The translations under genes were made by a program, and so were the position numbers. 64,000 nucleotides of DNA from Maea johnstoni (lineage: Eukaryota > Annelida > Polychaeta > Spionida > Magelonidae): assembly GCA_963942565.1 (NCBI GenBank), contig OZ012686.1, positions 57,937,987 through 58,001,986 on the forward strand, read 5' to 3'. Shown here one piece after another: positions 31,834-43,909 of this stretch. The notes below the pieces were generated by a model. It searched no databases, was not told where the DNA came from, and saw only the letters and a program-made list of their open reading frames with translations. Position 1 is the first letter of the stretch. Each line of letters begins with the position of its first letter.

Positions 31834-34617
31834 TACAATATCATTTCCCACATTAAATGAATGGCAACATCACACATCATACCTGTTCTCCCGAGACAGC
31901 ATCTTTAAAATTGAAGTGAAATCATTTAGAAATATAGAAACCAAAGTTGTGGGTTAACTCATGAAAATAATCTTCATTCCAATGTTTCTGGAATATTGGC
32001 TTTCTTCATGAGATATGATTTGTCATCACCAGGATGAACAAATATAACGTACAGAATGGTGCTGAAATCAAACAAAAAAGGTAAATTGAATGCAAGCTGT
32101 GTTTTCTCTGATGAAAGAGTTTTGATAATTTAGAAATACTGTTTTTTTAAAGATAATACCCGAGTTGCCAGATCATTGTGTGCACCGGTTATGAATAGGC
32201 TTAGAATGTGCAGATGTGCTGAAAGAAAGTGTATTGCTTTCTTTACTGAGTATTGTCTCAGCTGCTCTAGACAAAACCCAGCATGAGATACAGCACGCCG
32301 GCAGAGCCAGGAGCAGCCGCAGCAGCAGCAGAGCCAGCACCAAGCGCCATCCCATTAGAAATGCTGAGCAAAACTCAATTTACAACCTTTCCCAAAGGGG
32401 TAGGTTTCACCTAATGGACTCATCTTGCAGGCTTTATAGATCACTGACAGGAGCAGCATACAGAGACTATGGCTCTGAACACAGTCCTCTATGGCTCACT
32501 CCGGACCAGCTATGGAAATGTCACAATAAACACAGTACATGCTTAATGTGACTAACCGATAGAATTTCACTCAAAACTAGCTTTGGAAAACACACTTATA
32601 ATACCCTGGTCATGATGTGTGACTTTGAGATAGCTTCAGAGATATCAGGATTATTAAAACAGTTCCAATATGTGTAATAAAATAACAACAAAGGAACTGA
32701 TATGTGACCTCAGATATAATTTCACTCAAAACTAGCTTTGGAGACCCCAGATCACACATATATTTACCCCAGTTCTGGTGTATGACTTCAAGATAGCATT
32801 TCACTCTTTCACTCAAGGGGGAGGAGGGATTAAAGAACACAAACATCATACCAAGGAGACATTAATGTTTCAAGGAACACACTGTGTATCAACGTCTTGG
32901 TGTCAGCCTTCCAGGTATACGGCTACCTCAAGACAAGCTTTCGAGAGACCAAGAGGTTCCTCAACATGCATACACATAAACAATCCTACACACACATACA
33001 CACACAAAATACTCCTAATGTCTGACTTGGTGTGAATGGTTCAGTCAAGACATCACGGTTACCAGGATATACCATGTGTATGCACAACAGGGGTTTAAAG
33101 AATCAATTGATCGACTGCATGTATACTCTATATCAAGGCTTCATGTACTGATAGGGCATGGATGAGCAGTGAAAGACATCTCTACGGGGTTTCAAGGATG
33201 ACAACAGCAAGCTTTCACTTGGTATATATAAAGGCCTTCGCATCCTGACTCGAGGATGATTCACTGAAGACTGGTGTGGAGCCAGATGTAGATTCTAGGA
33301 ATTCTCTCATGTCTTCAGTCACTCTACCATGCAGGGACCCTGATATCTAACTCCTAGATGGATAGGTCACTTGAGACAACAAAGATTCATGTAAGCGCAA
33401 ATACACTAGGGCCATCACTGTCTAATATCCTGATGGATAGATCACTCACATGGCACTTCATTATGGAGAAAGAGGCAGTTTGATGGGTGCTTTTACCATC
33501 CCTCACTCACAACATATTCCAATAGTATTGGATCACTCATGCATAAGTGAGCACTCATTTCAACATATTCATTAACCCATTCATATCTGAAGAGTTAACA
33601 TTTAGGAATATCTTGATAAAAAGCACCTTCAAATATATATCTAACATCGCTTAGATGAAGGAGATAATTTTTGGGTGCTACAAGAATGCATTAGTCACAT
33701 TTGTTCTGGAATGAAAATTCAACAAATCATTCAAGAGCTATTCTTAAGAATATCTGAAATGAAAGAAAACAAAAGATTTATTTATAAGAGAAGTAATTCT
33801 TATTCAGAAACACATTTTCTCTAACGCTTGGAATATTGCCTTTACCATTAAAAATATATCCATATCTGTCACACTTTCTAGGGTAAAGATTGTTTAAGAT
33901 AGATGTCTTTTTAAATCTAATCCTTGGTCTGTCAAATGTTGCAGCCTGGCCGTAGCAGAGGAAGACGCTTGCCGCCTAAGTGGCACTCGAGGAGCCAAGA
34001 TTGCGGCACTCTGCATGCACATGGCCACATGGATGCGAGGGATTTTATTCTCGCCGCCGCGTCTTTATGAGCTGATCTGATTCTCCTTATGAGGAAAATC
34101 TTGCTATAAAGTAGGCCTTCTCCATGGAAAGGCTCTGCACAGCTGACAGAGATGGCTGGACGGAGAAGATGGGAGCAACCTCCCTTATCCTCATCCCTCT
34201 TCCCAGACTCCAATAATATATACCTATCTTCTTCTATCCCCTGCTCTTAGACACAAATAATACATACATACTTTCTTCTCATCCCTCCTCCTGAACTCAA
34301 ATAATACATACATATCTTCACATGCTTTTCCTTATCTTTCAATATTTAAAACACTTGTTTGTACTGCATTATTTCAGTTTGTTTGACATATCTTTTGGAT
34401 TAACTGTTTTGACATGGTGAGGGGGAGTTCAGACCGTAGTAAGCCGCTTTACTTTTAGGGTGAAATGTGAACATGTAAAATCTTAAAAATCGCACAAGAG
34501 ATCCAACTGCATTGGTCAAGAAATTTCAATACCTAAAACATCATAATTATCATTATTACCATCCTTAACATTTTGAGGAGTAATAAGACAATTGTCCACT
34601 GGAGTGAGGTTTTCAGA
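31834..34617. other. Non-coding region, probably calcineurin B intron
   Basis: No gene is seen. A tandem duplication with period about 150 lies at 32560-32820 (AATTTCACTCAAAACTAGCT twice). A GC-richer block at 33950-34190 could be a conserved non-coding element or promoter, but nothing identifies it. Confidence 0.45.
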
Positions 34618-34619
34618 TA

Positions 34620-34822
34620 CTGTAGAACACATATATGACATGTATCCCTTATATATAGGGAATTGGGGAGTTTTCGCATCATAGCGTATCTTTATTTTAG
34701 CGACGGTAGCCGCCGCTGACAGCGCCAGTACAGAAAAGTACAGCGTTTTTATAAATAGCGAAGCGGGATCACACCCTATGTACGCTATATATAAACAGAA
34801 GCTAACATTGTGTGTTCTACAG
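34620..34822. mobile_element. Tc1/mariner-like MITE, CTGTAGAACACA family, copy 2
   Basis: Ends CTGTAGAACACA and TGTGTTCTACAG are perfect inverted repeats with TA on both sides (34618-34619, 34823-34824). The interior matches copy 1 at 26567 in reverse orientation, including the run around GGCGCTGTCAGCGG. Confidence 0.85.
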
Positions 34823-34849
34823 TAGGAAGTTTTATGGCTGAAATACGAA

Positions 34850-36559
34850 ACACCAATACAAAGCACCTCAAACATGATCATAAATTTCATTATCATCATA
34901 ATAATTTTGCTTAAATCATTATCATCATCATCATCGTCATAATTGTCTTCCACCTAACCAGTACCACCATCACCACTATAACCATTATAGTAACCATAAC
35001 CATCCCCACCACTATCATCCTCCTTCTCCTCTTCCAGTATGTTGTTCTCATGGAACACAAGCTTTAGCCACCTCCCTCTACCACTAATGAAATTACGGGC
35101 CTCCAAACAGAGTGTGGAGTTAAGTAATGGTTCATCCAGTGCCTGCACCATGCACTGTACTGTTGTGAGCAAGTGTCACTAATGGCTGCAGCAGAGACCA
35201 TTACCAGTCTAATCGCTACTCATGAAATATACCCCTCTTTCCCCGCAATATGATTTGATATTACAGCACAGACCATAAGAAAGCATTAAGGGATCTTTCT
35301 AAGAGATGCAACCATGGGTTGTCATATTCTCAGACCCAGAGCACCATACTCCTATGACTACAGATTATCTCAGAGTAAAATCAGGATAGTATTCTATAGT
35401 TTGTTTGTTGTATTTCTAATACTGTGAATGAAGTAAATTTGCCAGCGTATCAATATAAAGTTGATATTAACAATTTGAGAAATATTTAGCAAATAAAATA
35501 TTGGCAGAAGTCTTTTTCTTCTTGGTTCTAATAGCAGGCAAAATAAAATCTGCACAAATCTAAAATCCCCTTAATTAGCAATTTGTCATCCAGCCTATCT
35601 AATTGGCAAAAGATATCTTATTCATCCAAGTAGTGCGTGCCAAAAAGGTGTGTCCAATTTGTTCATATTTTCCAATTACAAGTATCCTTTGGAATATGTG
35701 AATAGGGAAAATATCACTACAAATACAAATAAATATCTTTTAACTCTTTTTACAAATCATTCTTTAAAATTCTATTTTCATCCAATTTCCTGAACATAAT
35801 ATTTATCAAGGTGGCCATAAAAGGGTTAATATGGGAAACACTACAAGATATCAATGTGTCATTGTTAACCTATGCCTTGATTATAAGTACACTGCAAGTC
35901 TGACTATTTTGCTGATATCTTTTGAAACAGGCACTTTTCAAAAATACTTGGAAGGAAAAATGTTGAAAAAATTATTAATAAATTCATCATTTTTCAAATG
36001 TATCATAGATCCAGGCAACGTTTACAAGAACTTTACACATGAATGAGTTAATCTTGAAATTGCTCCCAAGGAAAATTTGTGTAATAAATTAAGCTGAACA
36101 AAATTCTGGAGATATTGGTCCCTATGGTACTGCTGCTCATAAATAAGGTAGCAGCTCATCCAGCATTAAATCATCTTTTGTAAAAATCAGACGCTTAATT
36201 TGGCCTCCTTGCGGAATATGGCTCAGACAATAATAACAGCTTATAATGCAGCACCAAGCAAAGAACCATGTTATCATAGCTGCCGTCTGGTTCATGACCA
36301 GTATCAAAAATAACTCTGTTTGATAGGTCAAGATGTGCGCATGTAGGTGTGATTTGGCAAGTGCCCCTTTTAAAATGCTTTTAAAACTGCAATAAATGCT
36401 AAATATCAGTGTCTGGCACCTATGGAAATAGTGGCTTATTTAACTCTTATGTTGGTAACAAGTGTATAAATTATTCTGAAAATCATGAGCTAAAACCATG
36501 TTTTTCCAAATAATCAGCTAAGATTTTCTCAACTTCTGGAGAAGTTTTTTTTCTATCTC
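34850..36559. other. Non-coding region with trinucleotide repeats
   Basis: CAT/ACC-type simple repeats occupy 34855-35030; ORFs across them are low-complexity artefacts. The rest is AT-rich with two GGGTTAA/GAGTTAA ends at 35822-35828 and 36042-36050 that may belong to the piggyBac-type MITE family. No gene is seen. Confidence 0.5.
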
Positions 36560-37019
36560 AGGCCACTCCAATTTAATTACTTGTCTTACGAGCTTTTTTT
36601 GAAAATAAAATCCTGTCAGACTCCTAAAAAAAGAAAAAAAAAGTCATCTTTGGTGTCTTACGGACGAAAGTGGTTTTGAAATTTTCTGTCAGACTCCAAA
36701 AATAAAAATAAAAAAAGTGCAAGTTTTAAGAATATTCTTTGTAAGTGTGATTCAATCAACTACAGGAAGCTATCATTGCTGTAGTAGAGCCTCAGACTTG
36801 AGGAGGTATACCTCCCACCCTTCAGGTTACAGGGATTAATAGATTGATTGATTTTATTTAGTTGAGAATAGGCTGGTAGAAACATATCCTAGTCGTCAGA
36901 CTCTAAAAAAAAAAAAAAAAAAAAAAAAAGACACATTTTTCAACTTTTTTTTATATTCCAAAATGGCTCATTTCCTACCTCCTGAGCACGTAAGACAAGT
37001 AAATAAATTGGAGTGGCCT
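36560..37019. mobile_element. TIR element with 34-bp inverted repeats (460 bp)
   Basis: The left end AGGCCACTCCAATTTAATTA continues to CTTGTCTTACGAGC and is mirrored at the right with only two mismatches over 34 bases. The interior repeats GTCAGACTC followed by A-rich runs three times, including a 26-base poly(A) near 36905-36930. No target duplication is obvious and no coding is seen. Confidence 0.65.
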
Positions 37020-37132
37020 CAGTGTCAAAGAAAATTGTAACTATAAATGATGGTAGCAAAAACCATGTTAAAAGGTAAGAACATAACCAACATCTATTTA
37101 GGGTTAATTTGAATAACCTTTTCTCATTCACT

Positions 37133-37438
37133 TCTTAGGGCCTTAGCCAGGATTTTGAAACTGGGCACCCCAAAATAGACAACCTTAAATATTGCAGTTG
37201 AGGTGACCATCTATTCAAGGAGACTTTAATATGTTAAGGTTAAATGTATGAAAGAATGCATACCTTACAGAATACCTTTCAGCAATATCCTATCATTTAT
37301 ATTGAAGTGAAAGGATATAATTATTTGCTTGGATTTCACATTTTTGACATTCTTGAAAAAAATATCCAAACGCCTTGAAGTATGAAGTTTAAGGGTTTTG
37401 GCGTCAAAATAAACCCTAGGCACCCTGCTGGTAAGGGC
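37133..37438. mobile_element. Foldback element of the CTTAGCCAGG family, copy 2
   Basis: It begins CCTTAGCCAGGATTTTGAAA, continues CTGGGCACC, and is mirrored weakly by GGCACCCTGCTGGTAAGGGC. The left end matches 63823-63880 closely and 8045-8060 in part. Confidence 0.4.
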
Positions 37439-37439
37439 T

Positions 37440-39734
37440 ATTCACTTGTACAAAGCATAAGTAGTCACCAAAGATTGATGTCATGCCCTGCTTTCCCCAG
37501 TATTTGTGTCTGCGTTTCTGGCCATTATTTGAGCGCTGCAGACAATATCTTTCCCCTATTGCTCCTGGCCCATCAGGATCATGCAGATATGGCCGGCGGC
37601 ATTTGATTTACTCCTCTGGGATGCCCCGCCTAGATCAGGCTCCACTCCTCATCCACAGCTATTGATCTCCTCACCAGATTTCACAGCCAAATCTTACTAT
37701 CCATCTTCACAAACAACTTTGGAGAATTGGACACTTGTATTTTCCTGCTGATGAATTATGCTAGAGGTAGCATTGAATTGATATGCATTTCTTTTAGAAT
37801 AATATCAAGTATGAATATCAAGCATCATATACTCAAATACCATGCCAAGCTTGAGCCTGGTGGAATATTATGCACATAGTAATCATACTGAAGTCTGGCA
37901 GACTGGTGGTCCCCAGTAAAACACTTTTCCCTACTGGAAAACATGTCAAAGAAAATTTTCACCATTGTTTCTATCGGGTAATAACCAAATCTTCACTGAA
38001 CAATCATCATCAGAGAGCGGAAGTGTTATCTGCTCCATTTGACATTACAGGCTAAAACATAGTTGGTACAAATATTTGAATAACCTACTAGATGGGCAGA
38101 AATATTATAGGTGCTGTTTCAGACAGCATGCTTAACTTCCTGGCTAGGCCCTGCCACAAGCAAGAGCATATTTCTAAACTAGGAACGTTGCCAGAACTCA
38201 AGACAGCATTTCCCCTTTCATGCCCAGAGCGCAAAAAGGGGCCTGACTTTTTTAGTCTAATATCATATTATAATTTGTTATTGATTTCCAAGTGATTTTC
38301 AAAATATCCTGTCATCCTATAAGTAAATTCATCCAGTCAGCATGAATGGGTTAAAATCTTAAGTGTTGCTGAAACAATGTGTTATTCTGATGGGAGGTTT
38401 TGTTGCGTAGAAAGAGACTGCTGCAATGGTTCCACCCTTTCTCACGAGGATTATGAACACAAGCTAGCACCACCCATGAGGGCCCTGAAGGCATTTGATT
38501 CATTACAGCCTACACCGTAAGGGGATACAACAAAACTAGAACAGTCACTAACTATCCAAAATGCCAAAATAGAATCATGTAAGGCTGACTTTCAATTTTA
38601 CATTCTACTTGTTCTATCGGCAAAATGAAGCCCAAACAGTGCTTTCACCTATCCAAGAAAATTCCAAAATACACATCTCTGTATTATTTTCCGTATTGAC
38701 ATTTTCTACTTATTTTTAGCAACATTTCTTCATGGTGGTCCAGCAAGTAATCTAGGTTGTATCAACTGTACACACTCCGAGTTCACCCCTGATAGAACCA
38801 ACTGTATCATCTGCTGCTTATAAGAATAATCTTTTTCAGAAATAATATATATACACACACAGGATTAAGAAACTGGCCGGCATTTGATATACATAAATAT
38901 ATATTCAGGGTGTTCTAGGCAAGAATGGGTTAAGTTTGCTTTCAATGTTTGTCTGTATGCTGGTAGATCCAATGCAAGTACCAGGCGCATACTAGATTAT
39001 CACTGGAGATCTGAAGCATCTCTACTAGGGCAATCTGAGACACTCAGGTCACAGCAAACAATATCCATAATTCTCCTCAGGGCTGTGGCCTGTGTGTGTC
39101 TGCGATTGTATCTCCAGTGCCGGGACCATCCACTGGCCCATTGAGCAGGATTAGTAGTTGGATCAGATCCTAATGCTGGCCCATCGTCTCCCTTCACTGC
39201 ATACTCAAGACAATAAACTCAATCAGCCCATGCTAGCCCTTGCTGCACTCTGCCACAATGCAGGAAGTTTATCTCAAATTATTCATTAGTAAAATTTCAT
39301 AATAATTATTTTAACTTGGTTCAGTTGTTTTTTACTAGCTTCCTCTCATATTTCATGGAATCCATAATGTCAATGCTCATGTTGGTAGTTTGTGTAGGAG
39401 AGCAGGGTTTCTCAGATATGAATTACTTATCCAATGAAAGCGTTATATTTCAGATGCCTCCAGTCCTCCAACACACTTCAGGGTATAGTGCTCGGGAATA
39501 AAAGATCACTACTTCTTGCATTATCAAGATTCATGTCAGACTGCAACACAGGGACAGTTGCTCTGCACAACTTAAAGCTTGGATGGCGAGAAACCTCAAT
39601 TGCTGGAGCCATAATGTAGGAACTGGACCTGTTCAACTACAGCTTATAAGATATCAGGAAAAACACACGTTTTAAATAAGCGAAAGCAGAGGCATACAGA
39701 GGTAATTAATTGTTCAAAAACAAAAAAATATGTA
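37440..39734. other. Non-coding region
   Basis: No gene is recognised. Two lone piggyBac-type MITE ends (GCATGAATGGGTTAA near 38332-38346 and GCAAGAATGGGTTAA near 38916-38932) have no clear partners. Balanced-composition blocks at 37480-37660 and 39000-39200 could be conserved non-coding DNA. Confidence 0.45.
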
Positions 39735-39736
39735 TA

Positions 39737-39953
39737 CTGTAAAACCCATTATTATCGCGCTCCTTTTAATTTCACGCATTTCGCGCTAGGAGATGATAAC
39801 GCGTATATTACTGGCGCTGATATACATTCTAAATAGCATAACAATGGCCAATCTAGCGGTGTTACAGTTGATACGTGTAATTAAATGGCCGCAATAAGAT
39901 TCAGATGGCAGTTACGTGAAAATAAATGTGCGTGGTAATAAAGGGTTTTACAG
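39737..39953. mobile_element. Tc1/mariner-like MITE, CTGTAAAACCC type
   Basis: Ends CTGTAAAACCC and GGGTTTTACAG are perfect inverted repeats with TA on both sides (39735-39736, 39954-39955). The interior has CGCG and TTTCGCGC motifs. It is 217 bp and non-coding. Confidence 0.85.
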
Positions 39954-39956
39954 TAT

Positions 39957-42230
39957 ATAAGACTCAGACAAGTAGGCATAAAGGTTACTCTCTAATTAAC
40001 GTTACCAATGCATTAAATCGCCATCAACATCAAAACCATCCTCAACATGATTGAATTTCATGTATCTATATAAATTTTTCAATATCATGAATCAATATAA
40101 CTTGAGTTGATGATTTCCTGTTTTGTGACCACGCCAACATTTTTATCAGCATATTCACATTTCTTGCACATTTCTTTCTCTCTTGGCGTCACTGTATGCT
40201 GTAGTGGCCGCCGTGATCAGTAATACCATGTGACAGGCTGGCACATAATGACCAGTTACACACCCACTACCTGGCCAGCTAATCCCTTCTAGAGGGACTT
40301 AAGATTTCTCACCACACTCACTAAGACTATAATCCTATGCAGGGCAGTCCTAGTGCCCTCATAGATGCACTTATGGCTCACAAGCATGTGATCCGTATGA
40401 GTCTCAACAGCATTCTCATTCTTTAGTTAGCTTGATAGCTGTACAAACATCATATGACCATACAAACAAGGGTTGGTGTGTCATCTCTGTAGCACTTATG
40501 GCTCTCACATAAGAGATCTAGTGCGTCTCTAGACAGTTCCTCCGCTTACTATATAAACATTAATATGACTATCTTCAATGTTTGGGGGCCGGGGAAATAT
40601 GAATTAACTGACAACTTATCTTTTTTTAAAAAATTGGAGAATTGTTAATTATAACCAACCAAATGCCATTTCTTCAAATATTTTACAAGTTTATACTTTA
40701 TTCCTTTTCTATTTTCACAACATATATTGGCCATTCAAATTTCACTCTTTTATAAAAAAATAATCATTTTCAAAAACAATTGAGCAGCAAACTTCATTAT
40801 GTAAAGACCATTCAAAATCCTAAATGCCACATGGTATCCGTATAATATACAGGCCCCAATCAAGTGTGGTATTGTTTTCCATCAGCTGGTAACAGTGAGC
40901 ACCTGTAATATCAGCTTTAACCATGGCTATCTTTCATCCAGAGCACTTAAAGGAGCCCAGCTGCCTCTCGTGTCTTCACTCTTGATTAATGACCCTTCAA
41001 GACCGGTGCTTGAAAGGAAATTTCCAAACGGATGAAATATAGATAAGAAAGCTCCACAAAATAGACTGAAACCTACTTTTGATTGAAAAAGAAAGAGGCA
41101 ACCATATAGCTCTCTCTCTTGATGAGTGGTACGTTATATGGCTTATGGCGCACTAGTCAGTCTCAATTAATTAGGCATATCAGACTGCTACTCTAAATAA
41201 GGAGATGGAAAATTCATGCTTCTTTTTCCAACTGTTTCTCAGTTCCCCAGTATTCTGACAATATAAAATCATATTGCGCAAGAATTTTTGGGAAATATCA
41301 TATTCTATTACACTAGCAATCACCCACATAATGCCACATTTTTTTCAACTGTTCCTCCCTCAATGACCAAATGATTTAACAGATATTAAAATAGACATTA
41401 ATGCTGTGGTGTACAGAATATCATGACCAATGCTATTACCAGCAATTTTCCATAATAGTTGAGGGAAAATTAACTCTTTACCTATAGATGTACTTGATAC
41501 TTCTATCAAGAGTGCACTTCACTAATCTTTTCTTACTGATGAGCATAACTAATCAGCACATGTTTATTTAAATGTATTTTAACTTAGCATTTTATTTTAA
41601 ATTTGATTATGACCAATGCACATTTGTTTAAGTTATAAGGGTTTCAGGAAGAAATCAACTATCATTGACATTCCCAGAACGTGATCAAGCAAATAACTTA
41701 CATAGGAGCAGTTGTTGTAAGTGCTCAAGTCACCCCAGTTTAGTTCTATATGACCCAGGGCTATAACATGTGTTCACTCCAGCTGCAAAAGGGTTAAATG
41801 TAATGCTGTCACTCTTTTTCTTCCAAAGCTTGTGGCTAAACACAAACAGGTATTTCTACCTTTATTTCCTAATCAGGACCCATCTGGCCAGGTGTGCATT
41901 TTATTTCATCATCAGGAACATTTCCTGAGTCGACTGCTTCAATTACTGCCATTACATTTCCTTGATTGGTATCACAGTTAAAGCCACTGACCCTTCCTTC
42001 ATGTTAGCATCTCATCTATTTAATCAATGATTCTAACCATCTTCGTTGGGTTTTTACCATCCAACAATGTCTCCTGGTTAACCAATAAATGGCTACAGTG
42101 TCAAAAGGCCTATCTTTTTCTTACCTGCTTTAGTAGAAATTGCAGCAATGAAATGGTCAAAATAGCCCAGTGACTCTTAGGACGTATCCGGACTACTATA
42201 TTTTTAGCATAGCTAGCCTCTGTGTAGAAG
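39957..42230. other. Non-coding region
   Basis: No gene is seen. At 41469-41795 a possible TTAA element runs from TTAACTCTTTACC to TGCAAAAGGGTTAA. A block at 40855-41010 carries CAAGTG, CACTTAA and E-box motifs (CAGCTG, CACCTG) and could be an enhancer; this is only a motif-level guess. Confidence 0.4.
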
Positions 42231-42780
42231 GAAGGAATTGCGTTTTAATACTTTTCAAGAGCATAGGTCATTTCCAAACAAAACTGAAAGGCTGGAGCTG
42301 GGAATGAATTCCCTTCCCTTTTACGATTAGTTCCCATGTCCTCTACAATGCCATACATTTATAAAGCAACCAAGCAAAACGGCTTGTGGGGATCCTGTGT
42401 AGACTCAAACCTGCATCCCCACGCTTGGGACCCCTCGCATAAATTGTTTTATGTGCCGTGGCCATGTGGTCATGGTTAGGAGTCAGTGAAAGAATTGCTT
42501 TTTGAAGGAATTGCTTTTTAATCCTTTTCAAGAGCTTCAGTCATTTTACAACAAAACTGAAAGGCTGGAGCCGGAAATGAATTCCCTTTTACAAATAGTT
42601 CCTAAGTCCTCTGCAATGCCGTACATTTATAAAGCAACCAAGCCAAATGGCTTGTGGGGATCCTGTGTAGACTCCAACCCTTGTCCCCATGCTTGGGACC
42701 GGGCCCTGAGCATGAACTGTTTTGTGTGTCTGATAATGCTGCCAGTCATGGCCATGTGGTCATGGTTAAGAGTCAGTGAA
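42231..42780. repeat. Tandem duplication, two units of about 273 bp
   Basis: Both units start GAAGGAATTGC (42231 and 42504) and share GAAAGGCTGGAGC, TACATTTATAAAGCAACCAA, GGCTTGTGGGGATCCTGTG and CATGGCCATGTGGTCATGG. Unit 2 has a small insertion near 42705-42745. Divergence is modest, so the duplication is not very recent. No protein is recognisable. Confidence 0.8.
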
Positions 42781-43417
42781 CCTTTCTTTGATGATTCATC
42801 ATCAACAGACCCACCAATAGGCCAGACTTACTGCATCAGATTCAATGACCGTATACAGGTGCATATAGGTGGTAACTAATCTATAGCCAGGCAGCCTTGA
42901 GTCATATGCTGGGGCTACACATTGACATAAGCTTATCGGCAAGCCCATAATACTATTTGCTTGGAAGCCAATCATCAGTGGAAAAAAATGAGCCAATAAA
43001 AGTGCTCTGAGCGGCTTCCTATGTGTGCTATTACGGTGTAGTGAGAGCTGTCAATGTGAGGTCCTGTACAGTGTGGCCCTCAGGTACGCATTCCTTCCAG
43101 CCATTCACACGTGACAAGGACAACGGTTCTCATTCTCTTATCTAAATAATCTTGATTATTATCACACATTCTTGCATAAAATAATCAATGTACATATCCA
43201 CCCATACAATAGCCTCACCACTAACTGGTTAACCTATTCAAGCTTAAGAGTTCCTCTAGAAATTGCCAATAACTTGGAAAATTTGACAATAACTTGGGAA
43301 TCAAAACCCATTTACAAAATATTTGAAGGAGGGTTGTTAGAAGTGTTCTCAAAAACACCTTTCACTTTATGATTTAACCAAATTGCCTGCCCACTTATGA
43401 TGCTGGTTGTGGACATA

Positions 43418-43909
43418 TATTATAGTGGAAACCTACATTTAAAGATTTCCCACAGTACATATCCCCCAATGATCAAAACCCCATTGATATTAATTAATAC
43501 CAAGTCCCTATGTCCCATCCTTTCGAAGACCTCCCTTTTAAGACACCCTTTGATGTAAGCTTCCCACAGTGTGAAGAACCTGGGGGGTCTATCTCTAATA
43601 GCCACCAGTGTATGGAACGTGGGAATGGTACTGTCCACTCCCATATGAAATCTGATTGGGTCCCTTTTTAATTAATGATATTCATCACCCCAATGACCCT
43701 TTCCTATTGGCTGGAAGACATTTGCTATCCCATCCCAGGGTTCCATATTATGTACAGTTACCCTAAAATAAAATAGTCTATCACTGACCCTCAATGACCG
43801 ATGACTCCTTATGACTTATTGTGTGGTAGGCTACTCACTCTGTAGCACTACCACAGATAGTACAGAAATGTAAAAAGTTGTAGGCTACTATCTCAGTAGC
43901 CCTACAATA
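43418..43909. repeat. Left LTR
   Basis: 492 bp, identical by eye to 46443-46934. It contains AATAAA within CTAAAATAAAATAG, a possible poly(A) signal. Confidence 0.85.

Noticed and set aside
43420-43644. 74-residue ORF, identical at 46445-46669
   Set aside because: Identical because both lie in the LTRs; no protein family is recognised.
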